DNA of 12,510 nt from Scytalidium lignicola (lineage: Eukaryota; Ascomycota; Leotiomycetes), in contig NCSJ02000630.1 in the NCBI GenBank assembly GCA_002812745.2, positions 1-12,510 on the forward strand, written 5' to 3'. The notes under the pieces are model-generated. The model ran no database searches. It was not told the DNA's origin and worked only from the letters and a program-made list of their open reading frames with translations. Shown here piece by piece: positions 1 through 8,410 of the stretch. How positions within the stretch are numbered: position 1 is the stretch's first letter; each line of letters starts with the position of its first letter. Position numbers and translations under genes: made by a program.

Positions 1-155
1 CTAAAATCTAATTTAACTATATTATAAGTATTTAAACAAAAGAATGACTAAATATTTGAAATCAGATTAAAGTAATTAGCTATTTTGTACAGAATTATTT
101 CTTTTAACTTTATAGTTGTTGAGTTATTAATGTACAGTTTTCGTTGATTTTGCAG
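1..155. other. AT-rich edge of a RIP-type block
   Basis: The first 155 bases are strongly AT-rich and have no open reading frame. They resemble the large AT-rich block on the other side of the gene island. Composition changes abruptly near 156-180, where GC-richer sequence begins. I see no transposon motif in this short piece, so the assignment rests on composition only. Confidence 0.5.
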
Positions 156-1804
156 TAAATTTCAGTGGGCCGGTGGACTGGGAATTACGTTATCCCCTTA
201 ATTAATTGTAACATCAGCAAGAGTAGTTCTACTAAATAGAACGGGCTTTTCTAGCGCAATAACATCCGCTAAGTATGTATACACATCGTCCAAGGTAATA
301 TCGCAGAGTCTGGCCAGCAAAACTGCCCTGGCGAGGAGGAGAATAGAGAAGATAGCGATGAGTTTGCCGCCGACCTACGATGGTAGTACTAGTTCTGCGC
401 AGAATCCAGTCATTGCATCCGACCGTTGTCTATGCTCTAATACCCATAGGGGTTTTCATATCTTACTCGTTCTCCCCCATTTCCTCCAATTATTCTCTTT
501 TTTGCTTATTTTAAATAATTGCATAGTTTGTAGAAGATTGATAAACCCTTTTCGTCTTCGACGTCATCTTGAAGTGTTCGCACAGATAAGTTTAATTACA
601 GCAGGATAATCAGGGTGCTTACTCAGATTATCCGGCGGTATAATATAATACCCCTCGATCATCTACGTCGCTTGTCGTTCCTCGTTGTTGGACCTGCCGT
701 TTACATTCGCAACGGAGGGAGCTGTTAACTGTCCATATCCTCAAAAACAATGGTATTTTATTCTCGTCTTGACCTTTTTGTTGAATGCGGAAAGGTGAAC
801 ATCTGTGCTAACTAGTACCCAAGAAGCAATGCACCGAGACATTGACTTTACAGAATATGCTAACGGGGGGTTTATTTGGTCACACAAGACATGCTTCAGG
901 CTGACTTAACACGGTATTTAGATTTGGTCACCTAGATCCCGCGTGTGTATATACAACAAGCTAACCCTTCAACGTGATAGCGAGCATACTGAAAACTTAC
1001 TTAGGCCTCCTCGGCGGACACCTCATTTGCACTACATCTCTAATTATTCAATGTAATGCAAACGTATGAAAAGAAAAGAGAAAGAAAAGCACCTAGCCCC
1101 TAGATTACTTTAGCTTAAGTATCCTGGTTCGATTACCTCAACTTCCTTCTCGAGGGTATATTATTATCTAAGAGTACTAAAGTCTTCGATAAAAACTAAG
1201 ACATGGTCGAAATAGTTAAACTTAACAAGACGCCTTCTGAAGTTTATAGGCTACCGTCTCTAGAGCACGATGTAGAAGCAACGAATTAGACTCCAGCCAG
1301 GCCTCTGTCAGCCACGTAAGAGTGTCACAATGTATCAATCGACGTGCTGTTTAATCTGGATAGCTTTTAATCAAACCATAACTTGCCAGTTGCACGTAAC
1401 CGAGAAATATCTATCCAAAGCTCAAAGCCATGTCTCTCAGTATTAGTTTCAGGTCCCTGATAGCAGATTCACTTGAAAATTTGTAGTAGCTGGCTCTGAT
1501 TACATGTGCTTCTTCTCTTCCAAATCTATTAATCACGAGTTGATTACAATCTTGTTATCCGCTTTTGAATTTAGCATTCGGAGCGAGTTATTGCCTCACC
1601 TGCATAGAGGTATCTAGCTTACTATAAAGTCGAGGATGTGTCTCAAGATAACGGCGTGCACTCTACTGGTTTATAATAGTAAAAGTTAAATTTATCAATA
1701 AAGACAATTCTTGAAATGTAATGTCTTGTTGTCTGGCTATTACCGCCCTACTACTCTACTACAGGGTATATGTCTGCTTGCCTGGCTTTCCTTCACCCTA
1801 GCAG
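156..1804. other. Intergenic DNA of ordinary composition, no gene seen
   Basis: This 1.65 kb stretch lies downstream (3' side) of the transcription-factor gene. It has mixed base composition, unlike the AT-rich blocks. I read both strands and found no protein family motif, no tRNA-like cloverleaf and no long open frame. The longest open frame is an 83-codon ORF at 358-609 on the plus strand. It has no recognisable domain, only a hydrophobic leucine/phenylalanine-rich middle, and is treated as chance. The region should hold the 3' UTR and terminator of the minus-strand gene, but I cannot place a polyadenylation site with confidence. Confidence 0.5.
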
Positions 1805-3475
1805 TCAGGTCCCTAGAAGCCACCATTGATGGCACGAAGGCTGGTGCCATTCCTCAACCAAGTGAATAAAGTGCATCATAGGAAGTGCCATATCCAAGCC
1901 TCCTACGAGTCCAGACTCTAGAATCTCCCTACAAGCCGACAAGGCCCAAATCCGAAGATGATCAAGCAGCGCAGTGGCCGCCCGGGGAAGATTAGAGTGC
2001 ATGAAGAATGTCCCCAATGGTTTCAATGAGCGGACCAATTCAAAACACTTACAGATGTTGACTACTGCCTTAATCTTATCAGCTTCAGCTTCTACCGGTG
2101 AAACCAGATCAGGGTAATAATGTTGCATCAACTGGGAGATCAGGATGAAGAACTTCCAGTGATAGCACAACGTTTCGGCTACTGGCAGCTCGTGAAAAGA
2201 ATAGTACGTATCAAACGGGATATCGGCGTGTTTCGAAGGCAGTTCAACAACGACCGATGGGTCCTCTAACAGAGCATTCACGTCATCTTTCATTGTGGAA
2301 ACCTGATTCCACAGATCCAACATACGCTCCGCAGTCTTAGGTGAGGCCACAACTACGGGGCTATTCATGGAGCGGACTACATAAGCCAGTCGCGTATACG
2401 CCCGCCAGCTTTTGATCTCGATGCGCTCAATAGCCCTGATCGATGGCCGATTGGCTGCTCTTTCAAAGACATTTCTCCATTTCGGAGTGTCGAGAAAGTA
2501 GTCCTGGCGAGACGTTATAGATGCGGCAACCTGTCACTAGTTACTGAGGCATTTTCCCTCGTCACGCCAAAGGTGGAACTGACCATCGCCGATGTCATGA
2601 TGATAAACAAATCCAGTGCCCATGGCGATTGAATTCTGCTTGGGCCCCATGCTGAGAGGATGGCTTCCGTCCCTCTGGCGTGGGTTATCCAATTGTGCGT
2701 TTGTCCATTGAAAAGCTAAGAGACGGTCAATCATACCTTTACGACCAAGCCTCTGGAATCATACGGACCTCGAAGTCTGCCAATACGATGGTAGCAGCCA
2801 CGGTGGCATCTAGATCGGGCTCTCCAGGTGCGTCAAGGGCCAGTTTCATGTGATGCAGAGCTCGACTGTACTGCTTGTGCTGAGATTCGCTCGGACCAAG
2901 TGCTGGGCGTTGCAATCCTCGATGAGCTGATAGGAAGCAAGAGATAGATGAATCCAAAATTTTGCTATGGCCGATACGAAGCGGCAGCTGGGGAATATGC
3001 TTTCCACATAGCTCGAGAGTGAATCCAGTGTTCTTTGTGCTTTCGATGGCGTGCACGAGTTCCATACAGAGTTTCTGGCTATCGCTCGAGGGCGGAGAGG
3101 CCGTAAAAGCTGGTGGACTGGTCCACTCAGCGGGCTCTCCGCCGTAGCTTTCCGGCTTGCCGGGTTCATTAGTTTGCTGGTTCCAAGGCACTTGTGCCCG
3201 TGTCCGACGATTTCTCGGGACTCTCTATTTAAGATTTGTCGGCGCCGACAGAACACTTCCTGAATCCGAGAGAAAGTGGTTTTCAGATCGTGAAAACGAC
3301 GTGGCAGGTCCAGAACATACCCGCTGCGTCTTCTCACAGTTCATACATATCGGTCTGCGTTCGTCGCACTGGCGCTTGTTTAGGTCGGGCTGTTTCGGGA
3401 CTTGATCGTGGTGCAGCTCACTTTGATCTTGCGCTTCTTGCAAGTACTGCAGCCAAGAGACCGCCCACCAACCAT
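1805..3475 (-). CDS. Zn2Cys6 fungal transcription factor, four exons, with an in-frame TAG
   Basis: Exons on the minus strand are 3475-3422, 3368-2769, 2715-2584 and 2530-1805. Together they give 503 residues plus stop, counting the TAG position. Residues 9-36 form a complete Gal4-type binuclear zinc cluster: Cys at 9, 12, 19, 26, 29 and 36, spaced CX2CX6CX6CX2CX6C, with the basic stretch KKRKIK between the second and third. This cluster binds DNA as a nuclear regulator. The rest resembles the fungal-specific transcription factor domain (Fungal_trans_2 type). Seen are an LADFE helix end near 214-218, WITHARG at 227-233, and RQDYFLDTPKW at 270-280. Intron 1 splits the zinc cluster between Lys18 and Cys19. 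Exons 2 to 4 are in frame with each other only when the three introns are removed, which supports the model. Anomaly: codon 66 (3227-3225) is TAG, so full-length product requires an unseen splice, a sequence error or readthrough; otherwise the gene is a pseudogene. Target genes are unknown. The family call is firm; functionality is uncertain. Confidence 0.85.
2531..2583 (-). other. Intron 3 of the Zn2Cys6 gene (53 nt, phase 0)
   Basis: The donor is GTCAGT and the acceptor is AGTGACAG, with TAACT just upstream of the acceptor as a likely branch region. Splicing joins IIMTSAM to VAASITSRQDYF in frame. Read through, the frame ends in TAA soon after the acceptor. Confidence 0.85.
2716..2768 (-). 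other. Intron 2 of the Zn2Cys6 gene (53 nt, phase 0)
   Basis: The donor is GTCCGT and the acceptor is CTCTTAG on the minus strand, with a TTGAC branch-like motif. Splicing joins the reading ADFE to LFNGQTHNWITHARG, restoring the expected domain order. Read through, the frame stops inside the intron. Confidence 0.85.
3225..3227 (-). other. In-frame TAG stop at codon 66 of the Zn2Cys6 gene
   Basis: Exon 2 is one continuous frame before and after this TAG. The family-like helical region continues in the same frame downstream for about 150 codons. CAG to TAG is a C-to-T change at a CpA dinucleotide, the preferred RIP context. Introns that could remove it in frame need weak donors (such as GTTCTG) or would delete the sixth zinc-binding cysteine. 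Confidence 0.75.
3369..3421 (-). other. Intron 1 of the Zn2Cys6 gene (53 nt, phase 0)
   Basis: On the minus strand the donor is GTGAGC and the acceptor is GCGCCAG, with a CTAAAC branch-like motif near the 3' end. Removing it joins CKKRKIK to CDERRPIC and creates a perfect zinc cluster. Without removal the frame runs into a stop inside the intron. Confidence 0.9.
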
Positions 3476-3767
3476 GTTTTATAAGCGATCGAAGTTAAAC
3501 AGTAATATAATATAGAAGAAGGACCTTTTCAGACCAGAGAGCTGGTGTAGTAAGTCTGAATATTTTTATGCTTACAGCAACGGGCTTGGAGTTAACGCAG
3601 TGTTTGGAGGCTGTGTACTTGCACGTGACTTATTGATGATCCCTTTAGCTGATGACGTACTAGTTTGCTAAGTTAATTGTTGATTGGCTGAAATATTAAT
3701 ATCTTACACATAATCTATTTTTAACTTTTATATTTAATTACTAATATTTCTATTATATAATGGCCAT
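3476..3767 (-). promoter_or_regulatory. Upstream region of the Zn2Cys6 gene
   Basis: This is the 5' flank of the minus-strand gene, between its ATG and the AT-rich block. Three familiar fungal cis elements are present. A CCAAT box reads on the minus strand at 3683-3687, about 210 bases upstream of the ATG. A CACGTG E-box is at 3622-3627, and a TGACGTA CRE/AP-1-like site is at 3653-3659. Their use is inferred, not shown. The flank grows AT-rich beyond about 3700, so the promoter sits next to the RIP block. Confidence 0.4.
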
Positions 3768-3768
3768 C

Positions 3769-3804
3769 CCTAAATCCACATACGGTTTACCTAAATCCAC
3801 ACAC
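3769..3804. repeat. Two 15-bp direct repeats at the island / AT-block border
   Basis: CCTAAATCCACATAC (3769-3783) and CCTAAATCCACACAC (3790-3804) match at 14 of 15 positions, and the difference is a T/C transition. They sit just where AT-rich DNA begins. Subterminal repeats like this occur at ends of DNA transposons, but I see no matching inverted copy in the window. Confidence 0.6.
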
Positions 3805-4376
3805 GAAATTGCTGATACCGGGCGTACCTCAGGCATTTTACCACCTGTTCCCATACAATTTTGTATTGTGCGAAGAGACTGAACAATGAAATTTATTTAA
3901 CTAATTTAATCTACCAACACTACTTCCTCTAACTAAATTTGCGCATTCTAATTACATTATAACTTTAATACAATCTTGTGTTTTTTATAATTCTTCCAAG
4001 GTTTCCATATTCAAATTACTTTGAATTGCAAGGTTAACTAACATTATTGTTTTCTTTATAGAATCTGTATGATATATTAATGCAATTCTAAGCTAATAAC
4101 CTTGTTCTTATACTATTGTAAGCTTATAAATGTTTTTAATATTGTTAATTCTCTAAAAGCTAATTTTAGTAGCTGTACAACTAAACCTGGTAATATATTA
4201 TTGTTAATTTAGTAGAAAAATTTTCTGAACAAACACTTGAACATATGCTTGAACAACTGTTTCCAAGGTTGTAAAATATATTCTTAAAGCTAGAATCTTT
4301 ATAATTAAAAAAGTTAAACTACTTAAAAGTTCAAAAGCTAAAAGTAAACATTTAATAGTAAAGATTACCTTTGAAT

Positions 4377-4405
4377 AAAAGCTTTTAGTTTTACTAAAAG
4401 CTTTT
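4377..4405. repeat. Perfect 13-bp inverted repeat (hairpin)
   Basis: AAAAGCTTTTAGT (4377-4389) is followed by TTT and its exact reverse complement (4393-4405). A T-run continues just after. AAGCTTTT-type words recur nearby, so this may be a remnant of a small inverted-repeat element or a low-complexity effect of RIP. Confidence 0.7.
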
Positions 4406-4617
4406 TTTAGCTTTTTTCTACTTTGTATAACTAGTAAGTTTAGTATAAACTCTTAAATGTTATAATTAACTGAAATACTTTCAATTTGCTTATTATAATA
4501 CTAATGTACATATATATCTTCTAAAAAGATTATACTTTTAGCTTATTGTTACTTTTATATTACATGATAATAAAGAAAGCTTATAAAACTTTGAATAAAC
4601 TAGCTGAACTGTTGTAT

Positions 4618-4781
4618 TAGACTATAGTTTAAATTAGACTATAAAGTTTTTACAAACTGTTTTAAACTGTAATCTAAACAATTTAAATTATAAAAACCAT
4701 TTTCAGACTGTAAACTATATAGTCTAGATTATAAAAACTATAGTTTAAAGTTAAAAATTTGAGATTAAACTATATAGTCTA
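4618..4781. repeat. Cluster of inverted TAGACTATA / TATAGTCTA repeats
   Basis: TAGACTATAGTTTA at 4618-4631 faces TAAACTATATAGTCTA at 4711-4726, and a second copy, TTAAACTATATAGTCTA, lies at 4765-4781. Shorter relatives (TTAGACTATAAAG, AAAACTATAGTTTAAA) lie between them. The direct and inverted copies are longer than expected even in AT-rich DNA. The cluster could be an eroded foldback element. Confidence 0.55.
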
Positions 4782-4866
4782 CAATGTTACAACTCTTCTA
4801 TTTGAAAGCTTGAAACTCGGTAATGTTAATTATATAGAGAACTTCTATAGTAGAGGAAGAGAAGGT

Positions 4867-4884
4867 CATGTAACTTGTTACATG
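4867..4884. repeat. CATGTAAC palindrome
   Basis: CATGTAAC (4867-4874) and GTTACATG (4877-4884) are perfect inverted arms around TT. No associated gene is seen. Confidence 0.5.
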
Positions 4885-5520
4885 ATGGATTTAGAATTCA
4901 GGATAAAATTCAAAAGCTAAAAGCTTCTAGCTTTAAGAAGTATAAAAGTTTATATAAGTAAATAGTTTTCTTAGTTAGATAAAGCTTTGTACTCAACTCA
5001 AATTGAATAATTTACAAAAAGATTTTCTAATAATAACTTAACTAATACTTATGACTTTACATTCATATATAAGCTTTTAAGTGAATAATATAATATTTAC
5101 ATTAAGTAAATATCCGAATATTTTATTAATAAGTATACAATGTATATTATACTTTAAACATTATTTTATACAACACTTATAAAGTTATAAACAATTATAT
5201 TAGCTATAAATGCAAGATTAATACTTATAGTAAAAGTAAAAGAGATTAATCTCTTACTTAAAGAGGAAATAGTAAAAACAGAAGTAAGAAAATCGAAAAC
5301 TTAAGTATTAAAAGTAATATTGTTAAACAAGTTCAACAAGACTAAGTTTAAGTTATAACTTTTTTTAGTCTAATATAAAATATATATTACTTTTAATAAT
5401 AAGAGGTTTAATAACAAGAAAGATTAAATATTATAAGTTATAATATTCTTAAAAGGATTTACATTTAATTAAATTAAAGTGTTCTTAAAGAATTATTTTA
5501 AATATTAGACTAATAATAAA

Positions 5521-6246
5521 CGAAGAATCTTTTTACAAACAATGAAGATTTTCAGAACTTAAGAAGGATTTAAGAATAAGATAAGTAAAGTCTTTAAAAA
5601 TATTAATGAAATATACTAAGTAAAAAAAGTATTTGCAAAAGTTATAATAAAGAATTTTAATAGTTAACTATATTGCAGAATATAAATAGTATACAAGTAA
5701 AACAATATAAAATGATTTAGTATATACAGTTATATACTATTAAAGCTTAAAAGACTCAGTTAAAGATAAAGTAGTTAGAAGTAGATAACTAAACATGTTA
5801 AATGTTATAATTGAAAAATCTATTATTTAAAACAACTTTCTTTTTGAAAAAAGCTTAATNAAAAAAGGATTTTTCATGAAAAGAATAAGCTAAAAGAAGT
5901 TCAGGAAAACAGTACTGATAAATTATAAAGATTTTATAAACTTAAATGCTGTCAGAAAAGAATATTTACAAAAGAAGAAAATCTTATTAGAAAAGATNAA
6001 AAAAATAAAAGGATNAAAAACTTCTGTTATTAGTACAAACTACTAGGATATATAACATTATTACATTATNAAAAGTNAAAACTTCTAAAAAAAGAGNAAA
6101 AAAGTCATAATGGCTAAAGTGAATTTAGTAGACAGAGAATGATTAATAAAAGAAAAGTTAAAGGAAAGGGAAATATATATACAATTAGAAGACTTACAAA
6201 TCGAAGAACTAAAATACTTTTTAGTTAATAATGTTAACAAACTTTA
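5521..6246 (+). pseudogene. Probable Gypsy gag remnant
   Basis: This is the region where gag is expected, upstream of protease once the two insertions are subtracted. Starting at 5547 the frame reads DFQNLRRI, then broken sequence with D-K and a later F-stop-stop-L. This is compatible with the F...L...FG..D core of fungal Gypsy capsid proteins. At 6025 the frame reads C-Y-stop-Y-K-L-L-G-Y-I. That fits a CCHC zinc knuckle if TGC became TAC and CAT became TAT, but the last cysteine is off by one position. At 6152-6243 an open, charged stretch (EKLKEREIYIQLEDLQIEEL) could be the linker after the knuckle. All of this is weak on its own; position is the main argument. Confidence 0.4.
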
Positions 6247-6295
6247 AGTTAGAAAAAGAATAATTTTATAAAGTTTAAACTTTAAAGGAAATTGT

Positions 6296-6300
6296 TAAAG
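6296..6300. repeat. Left TAAAG target-site duplication
   Basis: These are the five bases immediately before TGTTATG. They are identical to 6650-6654 immediately after CATAACA. Confidence 0.85.
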
Positions 6301-6406
6301 TGTTATGGCTCTTACTGTCACAGTCTGATAAGCGCCGGGATAGCAGCTTATAGAGAGTCAATGGTCAAACGAGGGTTTAGGTCACGTGACTAACACAGGT
6401 CTACAA

Positions 6407-6440
6407 GGTCTACAAGTCTAAGTGTTAGACTTGTTAGACC
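6407..6440. repeat. Hairpin inside the solo LTR
   Basis: GGTCTACAAGTCTAA (6407-6421) pairs with TTAGACTTGTTAGACC (6425-6440) apart from one extra base. The left arm is also part of a 9-bp tandem (GGTCTACAA twice from 6398). In an LTR this could be a structured U3/R element; its function is not shown. Confidence 0.7.
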
Positions 6441-6476
6441 AGGTAGAGTGCGTGCATATTGAGTAATAATGATTAT

Positions 6477-6485
6477 CTATATAAG
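6477..6485 (+). promoter_or_regulatory. TATA-like box of the solo LTR
   Basis: CTATATAAG lies near the middle of the LTR, where the U3/R promoter is expected. The plus orientation is chosen because the motif reads TATAA on this strand. Activity is unknown. Confidence 0.4.
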
Positions 6486-6649
6486 AACATACTCTCTAAG
6501 CTTTAGTTAAGAACCTCATGTTCAACTTAAGTTACAACTCTACTCTATATACTTGTTTACTATAACTACAGACAGCTTACTTCTATATAAGCCTGGCAAG
6601 AGTAACCAGACCTACCCCATGTGACCATGCCATAGGAAGTCTCATAACA

Positions 6650-6654
6650 TAAAG
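6650..6654. repeat. Right TAAAG target-site duplication
   Basis: This is the second copy of the 5-bp duplication flanking the solo LTR. Confidence 0.85.
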
Positions 6655-7083
6655 ACAAAGTTAAAAAGTTATTAAAATAAAATGAATATAATAAGAACTA
6701 GAAATTGTCCTTAAACTAATAAGTTAAATTAAAATACTAGTAGAAGTAAAGATCAAGTTATTATAAAAATTTAAAATAGTAAAATTTAGCAAGTTAAAGA
6801 TTTAAAAAACTATTTAAATATTAGAATAATTTTTAATACTATTAATAATAACAAATTGTTAAGTAGTATTCGAGGAAATTATTATAATTACAAATTAAGC
6901 TTNAAAAAGTAGATAATATACTTTAAGTATTCTTCGAAAAGAGAAGAAAATAATAAAAGTATAAACTAAAAAAAAGTCTATCAATTTAACAAAAAACGTT
7001 TTGNAAAAAAAGATTAAAGTTATTAATTACATTNAAAAAATATAATGTTAAACAAAGTTAAAACTTAGTAAAAGTTAATAATA
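6655..7083 (+). other. Gypsy remnant between the solo LTR and the Tc1 element
   Basis: AT-rich sequence with several N positions and stops in all frames. By position it is the gag-pol linker of the Gypsy element. I recognise no motif in it. Confidence 0.45.
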
Positions 7084-7085
7084 TA

Positions 7086-7116
7086 CATAAAGAGGTAAAC
7101 AAAATGAACTACACAC
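7086..7116 (+). repeat. Left terminal inverted repeat of the Tc1/mariner element
   Basis: It starts CATAAAGAGG and includes AACAAAATGAAC. It matches the reverse complement of 8380-8410 at 25 of 31 positions. All six differences are transitions with A or T in this copy. Confidence 0.9.
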
Positions 7117-7445
7117 CTTAACAAGGCGGTGAAGCTAGTATATTGTTGCTTTTATAAACATGTATTATTTACTTTATTCTTTTTTATCATTTATTACTAT
7201 TTTAATAGCTTAGGATACTTTTACCTGTGTTTGTTATAAAATCAAAATAGAAGATAGTTATTTTAAACATTAAGCAGTTTGAAATTTACAAGTCCTTAAA
7301 TTAATAACTTAAAAGTAACTTCAAAAAGGAGATTATATACAAAAATCAACTGGCTGACTAAAAAGCATTCTTAATTTTACAGTATTTATAATTATCTACT
7401 AGTTTACTAGCCATTATAAATAATATANTTTTTTCTCTTAAACAA

Positions 7446-8273
7446 ATCAAAAAGGAATTCAATTTAAAAGTATTAAAACTTATAATGTTAAGAGCTCTAG
7501 TATGATTTGAATACTATTATTATATTCTTGATTATAAGCTTAGAACCTTAACAAAAAACAGGTTACTATATTAGATTTTTAGTATTGTAAACTAAGATAA
7601 ACTACTTTAATATTAGAGAAATAGGATATACATAAATAAAACCATTATATATACAGATATGCTTAAACACTAGTAATTGCTCAAAGTAAAAGATAAACAG
7701 TAAAAGCTTGATTATATTCAATTTACTTTTTATTCTAATCATAAGTTTATTATAGTATAAGTTGCTATTAATTATAATTACAAATCAAAGCTTTATTTTG
7801 TTTTATATAAAGAAGAAGGTAAAGGATTTACATAAAAGAAGTATGCTAAACAAATCCTTCAAAGGCTATTAAAAGAAATATTCAAAAATAAAGCAAAGTT
7901 GGAAGAAAGGTTCAAAATCCAAGGAGTATACTAGTGTGTAAAGGATAACAGCAGAATGCATAGCAAAAAGAACACAGTAAAAAATAGAAGGTTGTGTAAT
8001 AGGATTTGAATAGAATACTACATTAGGTTAATTGATTAGCCTCCTCAATCCTTTAATTTAAATCCTATTAAAAACATATAGCAGGTCTTTAAGCAATTGC
8101 TTAAAAATCATAAACGAGCAAGTAGGTAGAAGTTGGAAGATCTCAAAACAGCTATAAAAGATATATAAGAAAATGAAATATCAATTGAACAGCATATTAA
8201 CCACTTTATTAATACTATGCCTGAATGGATAACTAAGGTCAGGCTACGAAAAGGAGGCTTTTCAGGGCAGTAG
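7446..8273 (+). pseudogene. Tc1/mariner-like transposase, inactivated by RIP-type stops
   Basis: From 7812 to 8273 one frame runs without an indel. It contains V-stop-VAIN (7755-7769; VWxAI-like strand), GKGFT-stop-KKYAKQIL, and KDNSRMHSKKNT at 7941-7976. The Asp at 7944-7946 of that last block is the presumed second catalytic residue. Then LID-stop-PPQSFNLNPIKNI-stop (8028-8081) corresponds to the family motif WPPQSPDLNPIENxW, with W to stop, P to F, D to N and E to K. The C-terminal stretch ends with MPEWITKVRLRKGG, also typical. Stops are TAG or TAA where TGG or CAA is expected. Between the second Asp and the lost Glu are 41 residues, longer than the 34 of Tc1 itself. The N-terminal part is weaker: EFNLKVLKLI begins near 7456 and an HTH-like TLTKNRL follows. 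The start is estimated. The enzyme would cut and paste the element at TA sites. Confidence 0.85.
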
Positions 8274-8300
8274 TAAAGGTAGTAGTAGTAATAATAGTAA
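8271..8300. repeat. TAG/TAA microsatellite-like run after the transposase stop
   Basis: A run of TAG, TAA and AGG triplets (TAGTAAAGGTAGTAGTAGTAA and onward) begins at the transposase stop codon. It is short, and the minus-strand open frame through it (a tyrosine run) is an artefact. Confidence 0.5.
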
Positions 8301-8379
8301 CCTTGTACAGTAGTAATAAAATAGCAATGTGAAAATGCCTTTTTTGAGTAGCAGAATTCGCTTGCTTGCATGGGTGTGC

Positions 8380-8410
8380 GTGTGCGGTTCATTTTGTTCA
8401 CCCCCTTACG
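8380..8410 (-). repeat. Right terminal inverted repeat of the Tc1/mariner element
   Basis: Read on the minus strand it starts CGTAAGGGGG and includes AACAAAATGAAC. It keeps G or C at all six positions where the left copy has A or T, so it is probably close to the original sequence. Confidence 0.9.

Larger units (their letters stand above)
3805..5520. other. AT-rich RIP-type DNA without recognisable gene
   Basis: This 1.7 kb stretch is AT-rich and dense in stops in all frames. I recognise no protein motif. It contains a strong hairpin (4377-4405), a cluster of inverted TAGACTATA-type repeats (4618-4781) and a palindrome (4867-4884), listed separately. By position it should include the 5' LTR and leader of the Gypsy element that follows, but I could not delimit an LTR. 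A short, less AT-rich piece at 3805-3890 belongs with the border repeats. Confidence 0.5.
6301..6649. mobile_element. Solo LTR (349 bp) with TAAAG target duplication
   Basis: The sequence starts TGTTATG (6301-6307) and ends CATAACA (6643-6649), a 7-bp perfect terminal inverted repeat of the TG...CA kind. It is flanked on both sides by TAAAG (6296-6300 and 6650-6654), the 5-bp duplication made by LTR-retrotransposon integrase. Inside are a palindromic E-box GTCACGTGAC (6381-6390), a hairpin (6407-6440) and a TATA-like CTATATAAG (6477-6485), consistent with a U3 promoter. There is no internal coding region, so it is a solo LTR left by LTR-LTR recombination. It is clearly less AT-rich than its surroundings, so it arrived after most of the RIP or escaped it because it is short. 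Confidence 0.88.

Noticed and set aside
173..195. CAGTGGGCCGG start resembling a Tc1-type terminal repeat at the left border
   Set aside because: It is not flanked by TA, and no inverted partner exists in the window.
358..609. 83-codon plus-strand ORF with a hydrophobic centre
   Set aside because: No family motif, no intron-aware extension and no conserved context; the length is expected by chance in this composition.
1119..1135. GGTTCGATTACC resembling a tRNA B-box
   Set aside because: It departs from the GGTTCGANNCC consensus, and I find no A-box, acceptor stem or cloverleaf around it.
2537..2734. 65-codon minus-strand ORF between the larger exons
   Set aside because: It reads another frame across intron 2, exon 3 and intron 3; the spliced frame gives the family-like WITHARG sequence instead.
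2846..3337. 163-codon minus-strand ORF overlapping the regulator
   Set aside because: It is an alternative frame over exon 2; the zinc-cluster frame and splice-consistent model account for the same DNA.
2962..3484. Several plus-strand ORFs of 61-82 codons
   Set aside because: They are antisense shadows of exons 1 and 2 of the transcription factor.
4600..4800. Repeated TAGACTATA words as a possible CRISPR-like array
   Set aside because: Units are both direct and inverted, irregularly spaced and of low complexity, in a eukaryotic RIP setting; no cas genes.
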